A stretch of 44,103 nucleotides of DNA from an uncultured Clostridia bacterium (GTDB taxonomy: Bacteria > Bacillota > Clostridia > Monoglobales > Monoglobaceae): the NCBI GenBank assembly GCA_934454115.1, contig CAKSFQ010000021.1:1-44103 (forward strand), given 5' to 3'. Shown in pieces: positions 33,518 to 42,289 of this stretch. The notes under the pieces are model-generated. The model did no database searches and was not told the origin of the DNA. It saw nothing but the letters and a program-made list of their open reading frames with translations. The position numbers were made by a program, and so were the translations under genes. Position 1 is the stretch's first letter, and each line of letters begins with the position of its first letter.

Positions 33518-36163
33518 CTATTGAATCTGTCCCATTTCCGCACTGTAAGGCACAAGACTGTCCCACTGCCATACATAACTCTTTACAGTGTATCCTGCAT
33601 ATGAATCTGCTGTGATACTCTTTTTGAGTGTTACACTTTTTCCCTTCTTTACGGTTACCAGGTCGCCCATTTCTGCCCGGACAAGGTTGCGGCTGCCGTC
33701 ATATACTGCAACAATGATTCTGGCCTCGGTATCCTCTGCGGTGGCATTGGTTAGTTTTGCATTTGCCTGTACGCTGCCGTTTTCCGGGAGCGTTGCCATA
33801 CTTCCGTCCGCGCCAAAGCTATACGACACATCATAGTGCGCTGCCGTTGTGGTAAAGCTGACCGTCTTTGCGGCATAGCTCTTATTTGCCATATTGATTG
33901 GCAATACCGTCACCTGATAGCTTGCACCGGGCATTAATCCGTTTGTAAACACCACATACAGGTTATTGCCCTCTTGCTGAACCCTATATTCCGATTTTGC
34001 AACTTCAGCGCCGCCTAATGTGACACTGACCTTGTCGGAATAATCATTACCTACTATAAAATCTGCTGCAAAATCCGTAAACCCAATTGCTTTTATGACA
34101 GAAGATATTTCGGCGCCGGAATCGATGGTACTCGTCATCTCGGAAGAAACCACGCTGTTTTCATCCGACACCCATATACTGTCAAGATAAAGGGTGTTGC
34201 CCTCAATAACCGCCGTGCCCTGACCGCCGATGTTAATCTGCGGCCGTATCGCATCGGTGAAAGCGGCGGCCTTCGTTACGGCTCCATTGCTTATTTTATC
34301 AAACGTGCTGAGCGTCCAGCCGGATATGTCGATCGATATCAGCTGCCAATCATTGACGCCGCCTTGGATACGCTGCTGCCTTGCAACTGCTACGCCACCC
34401 GTCGTACTGTCATAAAAATAGATATTAAACAGCTGATCCTGCGTTCCATCTAAGTACACCCAAAAGCTGATATAGCTCTTCTCCAGCACATCGCCCAGGG
34501 TCAAACCGGCAGCGTTTGACGAAACCAACTCGCTTGTCTTTTTAACGTCTGAATAACCGGTATAGGGAATCCATTTCATACTTGTAACGCTTCCCTCTCT
34601 CGTCTTCTCCCCTGTCAGCGCACACTCGCCGATTCCGTTTGTGTTCCGATTCCAGCCATCCGTGCTGTTTTTTCCGAAATCGCCCAAAAAGGCCGTTTTA
34701 TCCGCATAATATTCTCTGTTGTATAAAAAGATGCTGTCCACATATAAAAGCGTGTTGTCAAGCGCCTCAGCGCCGTATCCGCTCGTCTGATACCAAAAAT
34801 ACCAGCTATCGGTATCTTTTGCGTCATCACCGTAATCAGACAGTTTAATATCCTTTTTCAGGTCAAGACTTACCAGCTTCCACCCCGTCCAATCTATGGT
34901 GATTTGCTTGTTTTTTGATTTATTCAGCGTCGCATTGCCAATCAGGATGTTCATCCTTTGACCATTTGCCTTGCCCGAATATATCCATGCGCCCAATTGG
35001 TCATAGGTAAAAAATCCAATGCCGCTTAAGCCATCGCGGCGCACTCTGTTGTTGTAAGGGTTACCATCTTTTTTGTGGTTTCCCCATTTCAGTGCAAAAT
35101 CCTTGCCTGACATGGTTACTTCATCACTCTCATAAGGAGCATCGCCTGCAGCGACGTCTTCCGCGTATCCCCATCCCGCAAATCCGTTTTCCTTAGAAAA
35201 ATCGCCAATCACATAAAGATCCGATTTTGCCGTAAACGAGGATGTGAACGCAGATTCCAGCGCAGTGCCGTCCGCAAAAGGCGCTCCCTCTTTCAGCGTA
35301 AAGCTGACAGAGGCATGATCCGGCAAGTTGTTTTTTAATGTAAGATACAATACATTGTGTTCCTGACTGACGGTATAGTCCGTGCCAACCGTCAAAGAAG
35401 CGCCATTTACTTTTACTTCGGCGAATGCGTTTAAGCTGTCGCTCCCGTAGGCAAATGGCTTGTTTGCGGTAAAAGCGTACTGCTTTTGCATCTTGCTGAC
35501 GCCCGTTTCGCCATCGGCAATGCTAAAGGTCACTTCTTCCGTCTGCGATATATTCGCAGGGTTTTCGTCAGAGCACCAAATGCTGTCAAAGTAAAGTACC
35601 GTGCTGGGCATTACAGTAGCCTTGTCCTGTCCGACATTTAGGGCAAATCTTATCGAATCCTCCGCTGCCGCCTCCACGTTCGATTTGTTAAAGCTCTTTA
35701 GCGTTATCTTACTGATATCCCATGAAATAAGCTTCCAGCCGCTCCAGTCCGCAGTAAAAGTTGTCCCCTGATAGCCGGCGCCGCTTTTCTGGTCATAGAT
35801 AAGAATTTTGAATTTCTGACCATTTGCCGTTTCCGAATAAACCCAAAGATTGACATAATTTTTTGCCACGATATCGCCGAGCTGCTTTCCTTCTGTGTTA
35901 AATTCCGGCGACCAGATATAATTGGATGTAACATCAGCAGAAAATCCGCTCCATTGCAGGCTTGAAATCTTGCCGGCTCTTTTTACATCGGCGCTGACTG
36001 CCACCGGGGCGCTGCCGCCCTGCAGTTTCCAGCCGTCCAATCCGCCCTTTGAAAAATCGCCCACTACGATATCCGTTTCTTCTGCGTATGCAAGGAGGCA
36101 AAGGCCTCCGACCGTGGTGAAAACCAGCGCTGCCGCAAGCAATAATGAAACCAATTTTTTCAT
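33518..36163 (-). CDS. Secreted protein with three carbohydrate-binding-like modules
   Basis: Secreted protein of about 881 residues. The frame opens with a GTG at 36172, but the AAGGAG box at 36172-36177 overlaps it, so the ATG at 36163 (eight-base spacing, M-K-K-L signal peptide ending A-Y-A) is the start. The module seen once in the downstream protein occurs three times: about 31-198, 316-481 and 491-668. Each has G-D-F at its start, W-(V/I)-Y-(S/L), W-x-L-(I/V)-S near the middle and L-Y-x-D-S-I at its end. Ig-like spacers lie between module 1 and 2 and after module 3. The last 85 residues are the shared C-terminal module (V-W-Q-W-D-S-L-V-P-Y). The three copies are well diverged, so the triplication is old. 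It lies 51 bases from the PL8 stop. Multivalent polysaccharide binding is the likely role. Confidence 0.87.
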   Translation of the reverse strand: MKKLVSLLLAAALVFTTVGGLCLLAYAEETDIVVGDFSKGGLDGWKLQGGSAPVAVSADVKRAGKISSLQWSGFSADVTSNYIWSPEFNTEGKQLGDIVAKNYVNLWVYSETANGQKFKILIYDQKSGAGYQGTTFTADWSGWKLISWDISKITLKSFNKSNVEAAAEDSIRFALNVGQDKATVMPSTVLYFDSIWCSDENPANISQTEEVTFSIADGETGVSKMQKQYAFTANKPFAYGSDSLNAFAEVKVNGASLTVGTDYTVSQEHNVLYLTLKNNLPDHASVSFTLKEGAPFADGTALESAFTSSFTAKSDLYVIGDFSKENGFAGWGYAEDVAAGDAPYESDEVTMSGKDFALKWGNHKKDGNPYNNRVRRDGLSGIGFFTYDQLGAWIYSGKANGQRMNILIGNATLNKSKNKQITIDWTGWKLVSLDLKKDIKLSDYGDDAKDTDSWYFWYQTSGYGAEALDNTLLYVDSIFLYNREYYADKTAFLGDFGKNSTDGWNRNTNGIGECALTGEKTREGSVTSMKWIPYTGYSDVKKTSELVSSNAAGLTLGDVLEKSYISFWVYLDGTQDQLFNIYFYDSTTGGVAVARQQRIQGGVNDWQLISIDISGWTLSTFDKISNGAVTKAAAFTDAIRPQINIGGQGTAVIEGNTLYLDSIWVSDENSVVSSEMTSTIDSGAEISSVIKAIGFTDFAADFIVGNDYSDKVSVTLGGAEVAKSEYRVQQEGNNLYVVFTNGLMPGASYQVTVLPINMANKSYAAKTVSFTTTAAHYDVSYSFGADGSMATLPENGSVQANAKLTNATAEDTEARIIVAVYDGSRNLVRAEMGDLVTVKKGKSVTLKKSITADSYAGYTVKSYVWQWDSLVPYSAEMGQIQ
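34160..34693 (-). repeat. Carbohydrate-binding-like module, copy 3
   Basis: Encodes residues 491-668 of the 881-residue protein. It starts F-L-G-D-F and ends L-Y-L-D-S-I-W-V-S, with Y-I-S-F-W-V-Y and N-I-G-G-Q-G-T inside. It is closest in feel to the single module of the 413-residue protein, which also has N-I-G-G. Confidence 0.75.
34721..35218 (-). repeat. Carbohydrate-binding-like module, copy 2
   Basis: Encodes residues 316-481. It starts V-I-G-D-F-S and ends L-Y-V-D-S-I-F-L, with Y-S-G-K-A-N-G-Q and W-T-G-W-K-L-V-S inside. It is the most diverged of the three copies. Confidence 0.75.
35570..36073 (-). repeat. Carbohydrate-binding-like module, copy 1
   Basis: Encodes residues 31-198. It starts V-V-G-D-F-S and ends L-Y-F-D-S-I-W-C-S, with Y-V-N-L-W-V-Y-S-E-T-A-N-G-Q and W-S-G-W-K-L-I-S inside. 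Confidence 0.75.
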
Positions 36164-36214
36164 GAAAAACACTCCTTTTAATATATGATTGTTTTATCAA
36201 CCGAATTTTGTCCT

Positions 36215-39200
36215 CTAGAACGTGATCGGCAAAGCCGAAGCCTCACACACCGGCGCCAAACCGCGCCATAAAAATCCACGCAGAACAGCGGCATCATGGC
36301 GTACCGTAACCTGCATGGTACGCGGATTTGTACTTTCTTTTCCGTAATCGCCGATATCAATGCTCACCAGTCTGTGATTGGCCGCATACTGTCCGACCTG
36401 CATGATGGTGTCCTCCTCCGACACATCCGCATCGGCAGTCACGGTAACGCTTTGCCCTGCACCGGCACGACCGATCACGTTTCCCTTTTGATCAGAAAAA
36501 TACATCTTTTTCGCCGCCGTCTCGCCTTTGCGCAGCTTTAACGCAATGCTCTCGCCGTCAGAACCCGTAAAGTTAATCTTGATTGCCGTGCCGTCATCGG
36601 TCAGCGTCGTACGGTAATCCAGCGATGCCGCGCCGAGCACACGGTTTGTCTGAATGGTCTCCTCCGTCAGCTTATGCGTCGGATCCGATACCACAAGCGA
36701 TAATCCTTCCGCGGTTTCTTTATACATAAGAATCATCGGTTTTGCCACGGTAAATCCATCGAAGGTGCCCGGCTCCCAGAATACAACGCCCGTTGTGCCG
36801 GTGCTCTCGTCATGTACGGCCGAGATTTTATCGGTATTACAAAGAATCTCAATGCCGGGATTTTCAGCATACTGTTTGGTCTGTTCCGCCGTCATATTCG
36901 GCAGAATGACGTAGGCATAACCCTGTCCCTTCGGGCTGACACCGTGATTGAGCCACATTTCAAAAAAGCTCGTCATGCCGGAGGTCTTTCGCATAGTCAG
37001 ACTTCCTTTTTCCGGGAAGTAATAACCTGCAACGTTCTCCATACTCACATAAACAGCGTCAGCCGTGGTATACTCTTCCTCGCCCAGTGTGATATCATCA
37101 CCGTTGACATTGATCTTTTCCGCTGCAACATAGACCGGGTTCACCACCTTTGCCTCCGTACCGCTATATTCGCCGTAAAACGCCGCCTCCGTCAGACTGA
37201 TCCAGCCGCCGCCGTCAGAGTTTCCATAGCTATCCAGTCTGACGTAGCGCGCACTGCAATTTTTAAGATCAAAGATTTCAAGCCCTTCTGTCTGGCCGCC
37301 GCTGTTACCGCTGAATACCTTTGTCCAGGTCTCGCCATCCGTCGAAATATCGATGTCAATCTTCTGGGTTCTCTTGTTACCGTTCTGGAATGCGAACCCT
37401 GCCATACCGACCGTCTTTACTTCACCCAAATCGTAGGTAATGCTACATTCGCCCTCGCCGGCCCATTTAGAACCATAATCTCTGTCAATGGTATTTTCGG
37501 CCGTATTCTCCGCCTGTGGCATCTGGGATGCCTCCACAGCTTTGACTTCCAGTTCCTGTGTTACCAGATCCTCCGGGATCAGGCTTTCCATCTTATTGGC
37601 CTTTCTGTTTTCGACAATGGTGCGGACGTCAAAACCGTCATTCGCATTGATACCGGCGCCGAGGCATACCACCTCATCATCAAAACAGAACCATGATTTT
37701 TGCGCAACCAGAGTCGAGTTATGCGCCTTAATCACCGCACCGTCGCTTTGCGTAATGTCATGATCCAAATGGAACGCGTTCAGCCTTTGTGCCGCGGTTG
37801 TGTATTCGCCGTCGATCGTGGCGCCGCCGACAAAGTCAAAGTCCTTGACAAATGCGTTGCCGGTGTTAATCGTATGTTCATCGCGCTTTTGCGTATCCAC
37901 TGTGATGCCCGGATATTTATACGGATCCACATTGTTCCAGTAATTAGATGTAAATTGCTTTTGATCATTTTGAAGCATCAGCTGGGTCATACCATCCGAG
38001 GTATACCAGCCTGTCAGATTTGCACCGTGAATACACTCATAGTCATAGATACGGCTTGACGACATAGAGATGCCAAGCGCCCAGGTCTTGCGCTGATGCG
38101 CAATTTTATCCATGTTATAATAGGTTTTGCTAATATAATAATCCTCTCTCGGCTTTATGTTATCATCCCTCATAATATCCATTATCTGCTGACGCTGGTG
38201 TACTGACAGCGTGCTATCGCTGTAATTGGTCGCCTTTTCGGTGATAACATTGTACTTAATGAGCGATTTCATCTTGGCCGCATTTTCACTGTCGGCAAAC
38301 TCTAAAAGATTCAGTACACCCTTGATAAACTGCTTGCCGTAACCATGGTCGCTGGAAGTCACCGAACGCCCTTTTACGTAGCGAAAGATTGCGCCATCAT
38401 AGATGATCGGTTCGTACGCGTCATAAATCCAGTCAAAGATATTTTCACGCCTCGGATTTTTAAAGTCAAAACTCGTTCCGCTTATAATAGAGAGAATCGG
38501 CCCGGATAATTCAAATTGCTGCATACCGTACTGCGCCGACATCGGGTGCTTGTAATGAAACACATAGGATCCGTCACTGTAAAAGCCTTCTCTGGTCGAA
38601 AACGTATCTGCCCAGCTGAAACAGTTATGCAGGCAGCTTACCGCGTCAAGCAAATCTTCTGCGTCCCCGCGCAAGAGGGAAGATCCGATCCAGTTTTTAT
38701 CGGTATACAAAACATTCATACCGGCGTCAACATGCATCGAGTTATAGCATCTGTCATGAACCCAATACTGGAAGAATGCGAGATAATCCGTTATTTGCTC
38801 CGGCGTAAGATAATCCTCTACCAGCATCATGGTATTGGTCAGTATTTGCGGCGTAGCAATCTGCCAATCGTACCAATTAGTCAGCGTATGATCGCGCCAC
38901 ACGGTGCCCGGTTCGTTTTTGATTTCATCATAGCCGTAACGGTTTTCAAACATCCAGTCCAGCGCGTACAGAATATCATCCAGCAATTTTTCGTTATGGT
39001 AATATTCCGATCCGTACTGCGCCCACGCAAGCGCCATATAATATATCTGTGTGTATTCGCTCGTCATATCCGTTGATTTTTCCGCGGCCCTTCCCAAAAA
39101 CAGGGAATCTGATCTTGATTTATCCATCAGCGACCATGCACCCCTGCCCTTTAGGCCGATCTGACGCACAATCTCTTTGATTGACGCGTCATTTAAATCA

Positions 39201-40333
39201 ACGCTTTCATCACCGACTAAAGAATATCTCCAGCGGTCTTTGGCAAGTTTCATTTCATCCTTTGAAATGGATTTTGGATCCACATCCTCATGATATGCAA
39301 GATAACCGGCAATCTCACGCATGTCGCTGACCTTACTGTAGGAATCAAAGTCTCTTACCTTGGAATCGCCGAGGATAAGCAGCTTTTTGTCAACCTTTGT
39401 CTGATATCCGAGCAACTCGGCCGTTTCCTGTCCGGGTACATACAACGTACCGTTCTCCATATAAGGCGCGTTTTGAAATGTACTGTCGATTCCATTTAAA
39501 GTATAGCTTTTACTGTCTGCGCGCACCGTGAGTTTTGCGTGATTAACGCTGATTTCTCCCTCGGAATTTTTCACGCTTACCACCGCGCCAAAATAATCCT
39601 TAAACAAATCGGCCGGAACATAGGTAACATCGTTCTTCCACATGATATCCTTATACGGCGTTACCTCCCTGCCGGAAACCACCTGTCTGCCGCCGGCATA
39701 TACCGCGGCGTTTCCGTCAAGCGCGCGATAGGCGGCCTCAACTTCGGCGGACGGATACAGGCGCTCGATTCCCTCGCCAATCCTCTTGATATGAAAACTG
39801 TTGATCCAATACTCCGCGTCAAGCGATGGTGTCATCGACCAGCCGTTTGCAGAGAATCGTACATACTTTATTTGATCCCAGCTTGCACCCGGCTGCGCCT
39901 TTATGTTGCCGAAGCTTACCGAGTAATCGTGCTGCCCCTCCTCGGCGGTGATGGTCGTCATAAAATATCCCGTATCACAAACCGCTACAATGACAAACTT
40001 TGTTCCCCCTCCGTTTTTGGTAAACATCGAAAGATTCAGTTCATAATACTCCGACCAGTCAGACGGAATATCATATAAATCCACGGCCGCCTTGTTATTA
40101 TGATTCCAGTAAGCCGAAAACTTTCCATCCTTTGTGTGATCTCCGCTCGGTACAAAGCCTGTTTTTGAAATGGATGCCATCGAACTAAAATCAATGATGC
40201 TCAGGGTTTTTGATTCTGCGTCCTCATCTCCGCCGTCCGGCAGTCCGAACGCAGCATATCCTGTCATGGTTCCGGCAATCGCGACAGAAAGTGTCATTAC
40301 AAGCAAAACAAATAATTTAATCAGTTTTTTCAA
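36215..40333 (-). CDS. Secreted polysaccharide lyase family 8 (PL8) enzyme with inserted discoidin domain
   Basis: Secreted lyase of 1372 residues. The PL8 family cleaves uronic-acid-containing polymers (hyaluronan, chondroitin, xanthan) by beta-elimination. The start is a TTG at 40333 with AAAGGAG eight bases upstream, followed at once by a signal peptide. Residues 45-185 form a beta-sandwich and 205-320 a copper-amine-oxidase-N-like stalk. The helical toroid (about 350-750) shows N-W-Y-D-W-Q-I-A-T-P (486-495). The catalytic set N540, H593 and Y602 has His and Tyr nine apart as in the family, with R656 in G-R-S-V-T-S. The beta part has G-W-Y-T-S-D-G-M-T (775-783), Q-K-S-W-F-C-F-D-D-E (878-887) and W-L-N-H-G-V-S-P (1127-1134). 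An F5/8 discoidin domain (about 930-1056) is inserted in that beta part. The end carries the shared C-terminal module (G-F-L-W-R-G). The actual polymer is unknown. Confidence 0.92.
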   Translation of the reverse strand: MKKLIKLFVLLVMTLSVAIAGTMTGYAAFGLPDGGDEDAESKTLSIIDFSSMASISKTGFVPSGDHTKDGKFSAYWNHNNKAAVDLYDIPSDWSEYYELNLSMFTKNGGGTKFVIVAVCDTGYFMTTITAEEGQHDYSVSFGNIKAQPGASWDQIKYVRFSANGWSMTPSLDAEYWINSFHIKRIGEGIERLYPSAEVEAAYRALDGNAAVYAGGRQVVSGREVTPYKDIMWKNDVTYVPADLFKDYFGAVVSVKNSEGEISVNHAKLTVRADSKSYTLNGIDSTFQNAPYMENGTLYVPGQETAELLGYQTKVDKKLLILGDSKVRDFDSYSKVSDMREIAGYLAYHEDVDPKSISKDEMKLAKDRWRYSLVGDESVDLNDASIKEIVRQIGLKGRGAWSLMDKSRSDSLFLGRAAEKSTDMTSEYTQIYYMALAWAQYGSEYYHNEKLLDDILYALDWMFENRYGYDEIKNEPGTVWRDHTLTNWYDWQIATPQILTNTMMLVEDYLTPEQITDYLAFFQYWVHDRCYNSMHVDAGMNVLYTDKNWIGSSLLRGDAEDLLDAVSCLHNCFSWADTFSTREGFYSDGSYVFHYKHPMSAQYGMQQFELSGPILSIISGTSFDFKNPRRENIFDWIYDAYEPIIYDGAIFRYVKGRSVTSSDHGYGKQFIKGVLNLLEFADSENAAKMKSLIKYNVITEKATNYSDSTLSVHQRQQIMDIMRDDNIKPREDYYISKTYYNMDKIAHQRKTWALGISMSSSRIYDYECIHGANLTGWYTSDGMTQLMLQNDQKQFTSNYWNNVDPYKYPGITVDTQKRDEHTINTGNAFVKDFDFVGGATIDGEYTTAAQRLNAFHLDHDITQSDGAVIKAHNSTLVAQKSWFCFDDEVVCLGAGINANDGFDVRTIVENRKANKMESLIPEDLVTQELEVKAVEASQMPQAENTAENTIDRDYGSKWAGEGECSITYDLGEVKTVGMAGFAFQNGNKRTQKIDIDISTDGETWTKVFSGNSGGQTEGLEIFDLKNCSARYVRLDSYGNSDGGGWISLTEAAFYGEYSGTEAKVVNPVYVAAEKINVNGDDITLGEEEYTTADAVYVSMENVAGYYFPEKGSLTMRKTSGMTSFFEMWLNHGVSPKGQGYAYVILPNMTAEQTKQYAENPGIEILCNTDKISAVHDESTGTTGVVFWEPGTFDGFTVAKPMILMYKETAEGLSLVVSDPTHKLTEETIQTNRVLGAASLDYRTTLTDDGTAIKINFTGSDGESIALKLRKGETAAKKMYFSDQKGNVIGRAGAGQSVTVTADADVSEEDTIMQVGQYAANHRLVSIDIGDYGKESTNPRTMQVTVRHDAAVLRGFLWRGLAPVCEASALPITF
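37166..37546 (-). other. F5/8-type (discoidin) domain inserted in the PL8 beta-sandwich
   Basis: Residues about 930-1056 of the lyase: E-A-S-Q-M opening, a D-R-D-Y-G-S-K-W-A turn, I-T-Y-D-L-G, I-D-I-S-T-D-G-E-T-W and A-R-Y-V-R-L-D-S-Y-G-N-S. These are classical discoidin signposts. The PL8 strands T-I-V-E-N-R-K before it and M-E-N-V-A-G-Y-Y-F-P after it show that it interrupts the lyase fold. Confidence 0.85.
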
Positions 40334-40341
40334 GTCAGTTG

Positions 40342-40348
40342 CTCCTTT
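40342..40348 (-). promoter_or_regulatory. Ribosome binding site supporting a TTG start for the PL8 lyase
   Basis: AAAGGAG on the minus strand, eight bases before TTG 40333. The signal peptide (K-K-L-I-K-L-F-V-L-L) begins immediately after this TTG and no in-frame ATG occurs before its hydrophobic core. The rare TTG start may lower expression relative to neighbours. Confidence 0.75.
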
Positions 40349-40357
40349 CTCACCGAT

Positions 40358-41215
40358 TTAGCCTTTCACTGCGCCAACTGTTGCGCCCTTGACAAAGTAC
40401 TTCTGCATAAATGGATATACCAGCAGAATCGGCACGGTAGAAACCGTCATAACCGCATACTGGATAGCCTCTTCGGTCACCTCAGAATCCGTGTCAGCCT
40501 TTACCTGACTTTCTACCAATATTTCGCGCAGGACAAGCTGCAGCGGGAATAGTTCGCGCTTTCTTAGATAAATCATTGCATCAAACCAGGAGTTCCAGGT
40601 TGCTACCATGTAATAAAGCAGTACAACCATGATAGACGGCAGCACCAGCGGCACCAAGATTTGAAATAAAATCTGCAAATCCCCCGCTCCGTCCAGTCTT
40701 GCCGATTCTTCCAGACTCTCCGGTACTCCCTGAAAACCCGTTCTCAGTATAATCAGATTAAAGGTGGTAATTGCCGACGGAAGAATCAATGCCCAATAAG
40801 TGTTGTCAAGGTGCAGCTGCCGCACATTTAAATAGGTCGGCACCAAGCCGCCGGAGAAAAACATGGTAATAACCACCATGAGTGAAATCACCGGCGTCAG
40901 CATCATGTTCTTTCTTGACAGAAAGTACGCGCCGAACAAAGTGAGCAAAATCGACAGTGCGTTCTTTGTAATAATGATAAACACCGTATTCAAAAAGCTG
41001 CGCACAATGGTCTCATCCCGCAGCACCTGCTGATACGCCTTTGTGCTGAATCCGATTGGCTTTAAAATAAGACCGGTATGTGCCATCAGCTTTGACGAAT
41101 CACTAAACGATGCCATCACAATATGCCAAAACGGATACAGTGTCACAATCACCAACATGGTGATGATCATGTAATTAAATACGGAAAAAATCCTTTGTCC
41201 CGGTGTTGTTTTCAT
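40358..41215 (-). CDS. Carbohydrate ABC transporter permease, YtcP/MalG type
   Basis: Inner membrane subunit of 285 residues with six predicted membrane spans. The cytoplasmic EAA loop, which contacts the ATPase, reads E-E-S-A-R-L-D-G-A-G-D (169-179) and continues I-L-V-P-L-V-L-P. The sequence F-F-S-G-G-L-V-P-T-Y-L (119-129) is characteristic of YtcP-type permeases that pair with LplB. A GGAGG box lies seven bases before the ATG. It follows the LplB-type gene after 76 bases and precedes the PL8 gene by 24. With the binding protein at 42290-43858 it forms one importer, presumably for lyase products. No ATPase gene is present, so a shared MsmK-type ATPase elsewhere is expected. Confidence 0.96.
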   Translation of the reverse strand: MKTTPGQRIFSVFNYMIITMLVIVTLYPFWHIVMASFSDSSKLMAHTGLILKPIGFSTKAYQQVLRDETIVRSFLNTVFIIITKNALSILLTLFGAYFLSRKNMMLTPVISLMVVITMFFSGGLVPTYLNVRQLHLDNTYWALILPSAITTFNLIILRTGFQGVPESLEESARLDGAGDLQILFQILVPLVLPSIMVVLLYYMVATWNSWFDAMIYLRKRELFPLQLVLREILVESQVKADTDSEVTEEAIQYAVMTVSTVPILLVYPFMQKYFVKGATVGAVKG

Positions 41216-41291
41216 TGTCTCGCCTCCTCATCGAACTCTTCGACTCTATGTGAAAAAAATGATAAGATTTTTGTTTTCGATTCCCGTGCGC

Positions 41292-42263
41292 CTACCACAG
41301 TGAGCCTTCGCCGCAGCGTTTACTGATCGTATTGGCCGCAATCAGCAAAATAAAGCTGATGACCGAGTTAAACAACCCCACCGCCGTCGAAAAGCTGTAA
41401 TTTTGCTCCAGCAGACCTTTCCGATATACATAGGTCGATATGATGTCGGCCGTCTCGTAGGTAAGCGGATTATACAAAAGAATCACCTTTTCGTGTCCGA
41501 CCGAGAGCAGACCGCCGATTTGCATCAAAAGCATAATCACAACGGTCGGCAAAATGCCGGGCAATGTGACATGAATCGTTTGTTTCCAGCGGCCGGCACC
41601 ATCGATGGTTGCCGCCTCGTAAAGCGAGGTATCAATCCCGGTCAGCGCCGCCATATAGATGATCGAATTCCAGCCCATTCCCTGCCATATTGCTGAGATA
41701 ATATAGATGGGAACAAAATACTGCGGATAGTTAAGGTACGCCTTACGCTCAACCCCAAACACACTGAGCAGGTCATTGATGATACCGTCAAGATCCGTAA
41801 AGTTGATGATCATGCCGCAGATAACCACCAAAGAGATGAAATGCGGTATGTACATAATCATTTGTGCTCCGCGCAGAAAAAGCTTGTTCTTTACCTCATT
41901 CAGCAGCAGCGCCAGGATGATCGGCGCCGGAAACGTAAAGAGCAGGTTGCTGATACTGATATTCAGCGTGTTACGCATCAAACGCCAGAAATACGGGTTT
42001 TTTAAAAATTCCTCAAAGTATTGAAGTCCTGCCCAGCTGCTCCCCATAATGCCCTTTGACGGAGAGTAATGTTTGAATGCAATCAGCAGTCCGTACATCG
42101 GCTTGTAGCAAAACAGGATGTAAAACGCAACCACGGGAAGCACCAAAAGATAGGCGCTCTTATGCATCCGTATATCACGGATCAGTCTTATCGTATAGCT
42201 GCGTATATGGTTGATGAGCCGGGCAAAAAAGTTTTGTTTCGTTTTGGATAGTGTGCCGTTCAC
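41292..42263 (-). CDS. Carbohydrate ABC transporter permease, LplB type
   Basis: Inner membrane subunit of about 323 residues with six spans. The first span has Y-K-P-M-Y-G-L-L-I-A-F-K and the EAA loop Y-E-A-A-T-I-D-G-A-G-R-W-K (217-229 counted from the ATG), followed by T-L-P-G-I-L-P-T. An ATG at 42269 is only one base from the GGAG core, too close. The in-frame GTG at 42263 has seven bases of spacing and is preferred, giving M-N-G-T-L-S-K. The gene follows the binding-protein gene by about 26 bases and precedes the YtcP-type partner. Its N-terminus is homologous to the truncated permease at the left window edge, so each operon has its own set. Confidence 0.95.
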   Translation of the reverse strand: MNGTLSKTKQNFFARLINHIRSYTIRLIRDIRMHKSAYLLVLPVVAFYILFCYKPMYGLLIAFKHYSPSKGIMGSSWAGLQYFEEFLKNPYFWRLMRNTLNISISNLLFTFPAPIILALLLNEVKNKLFLRGAQMIMYIPHFISLVVICGMIINFTDLDGIINDLLSVFGVERKAYLNYPQYFVPIYIISAIWQGMGWNSIIYMAALTGIDTSLYEAATIDGAGRWKQTIHVTLPGILPTVVIMLLMQIGGLLSVGHEKVILLYNPLTYETADIISTYVYRKGLLEQNYSFSTAVGLFNSVISFILLIAANTISKRCGEGSLW

Positions 42264-42289
42264 GCCCATACTCCTTTCCGGTTTACAAT

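Noticed and set aside
36812..37696. A 294-codon open frame on the plus strand
   Set aside because: It lies entirely antisense to the PL8 gene, has no ribosome site or recognisable domain, and its composition (many His, Arg, Ile) is that of a reverse-complement shadow.
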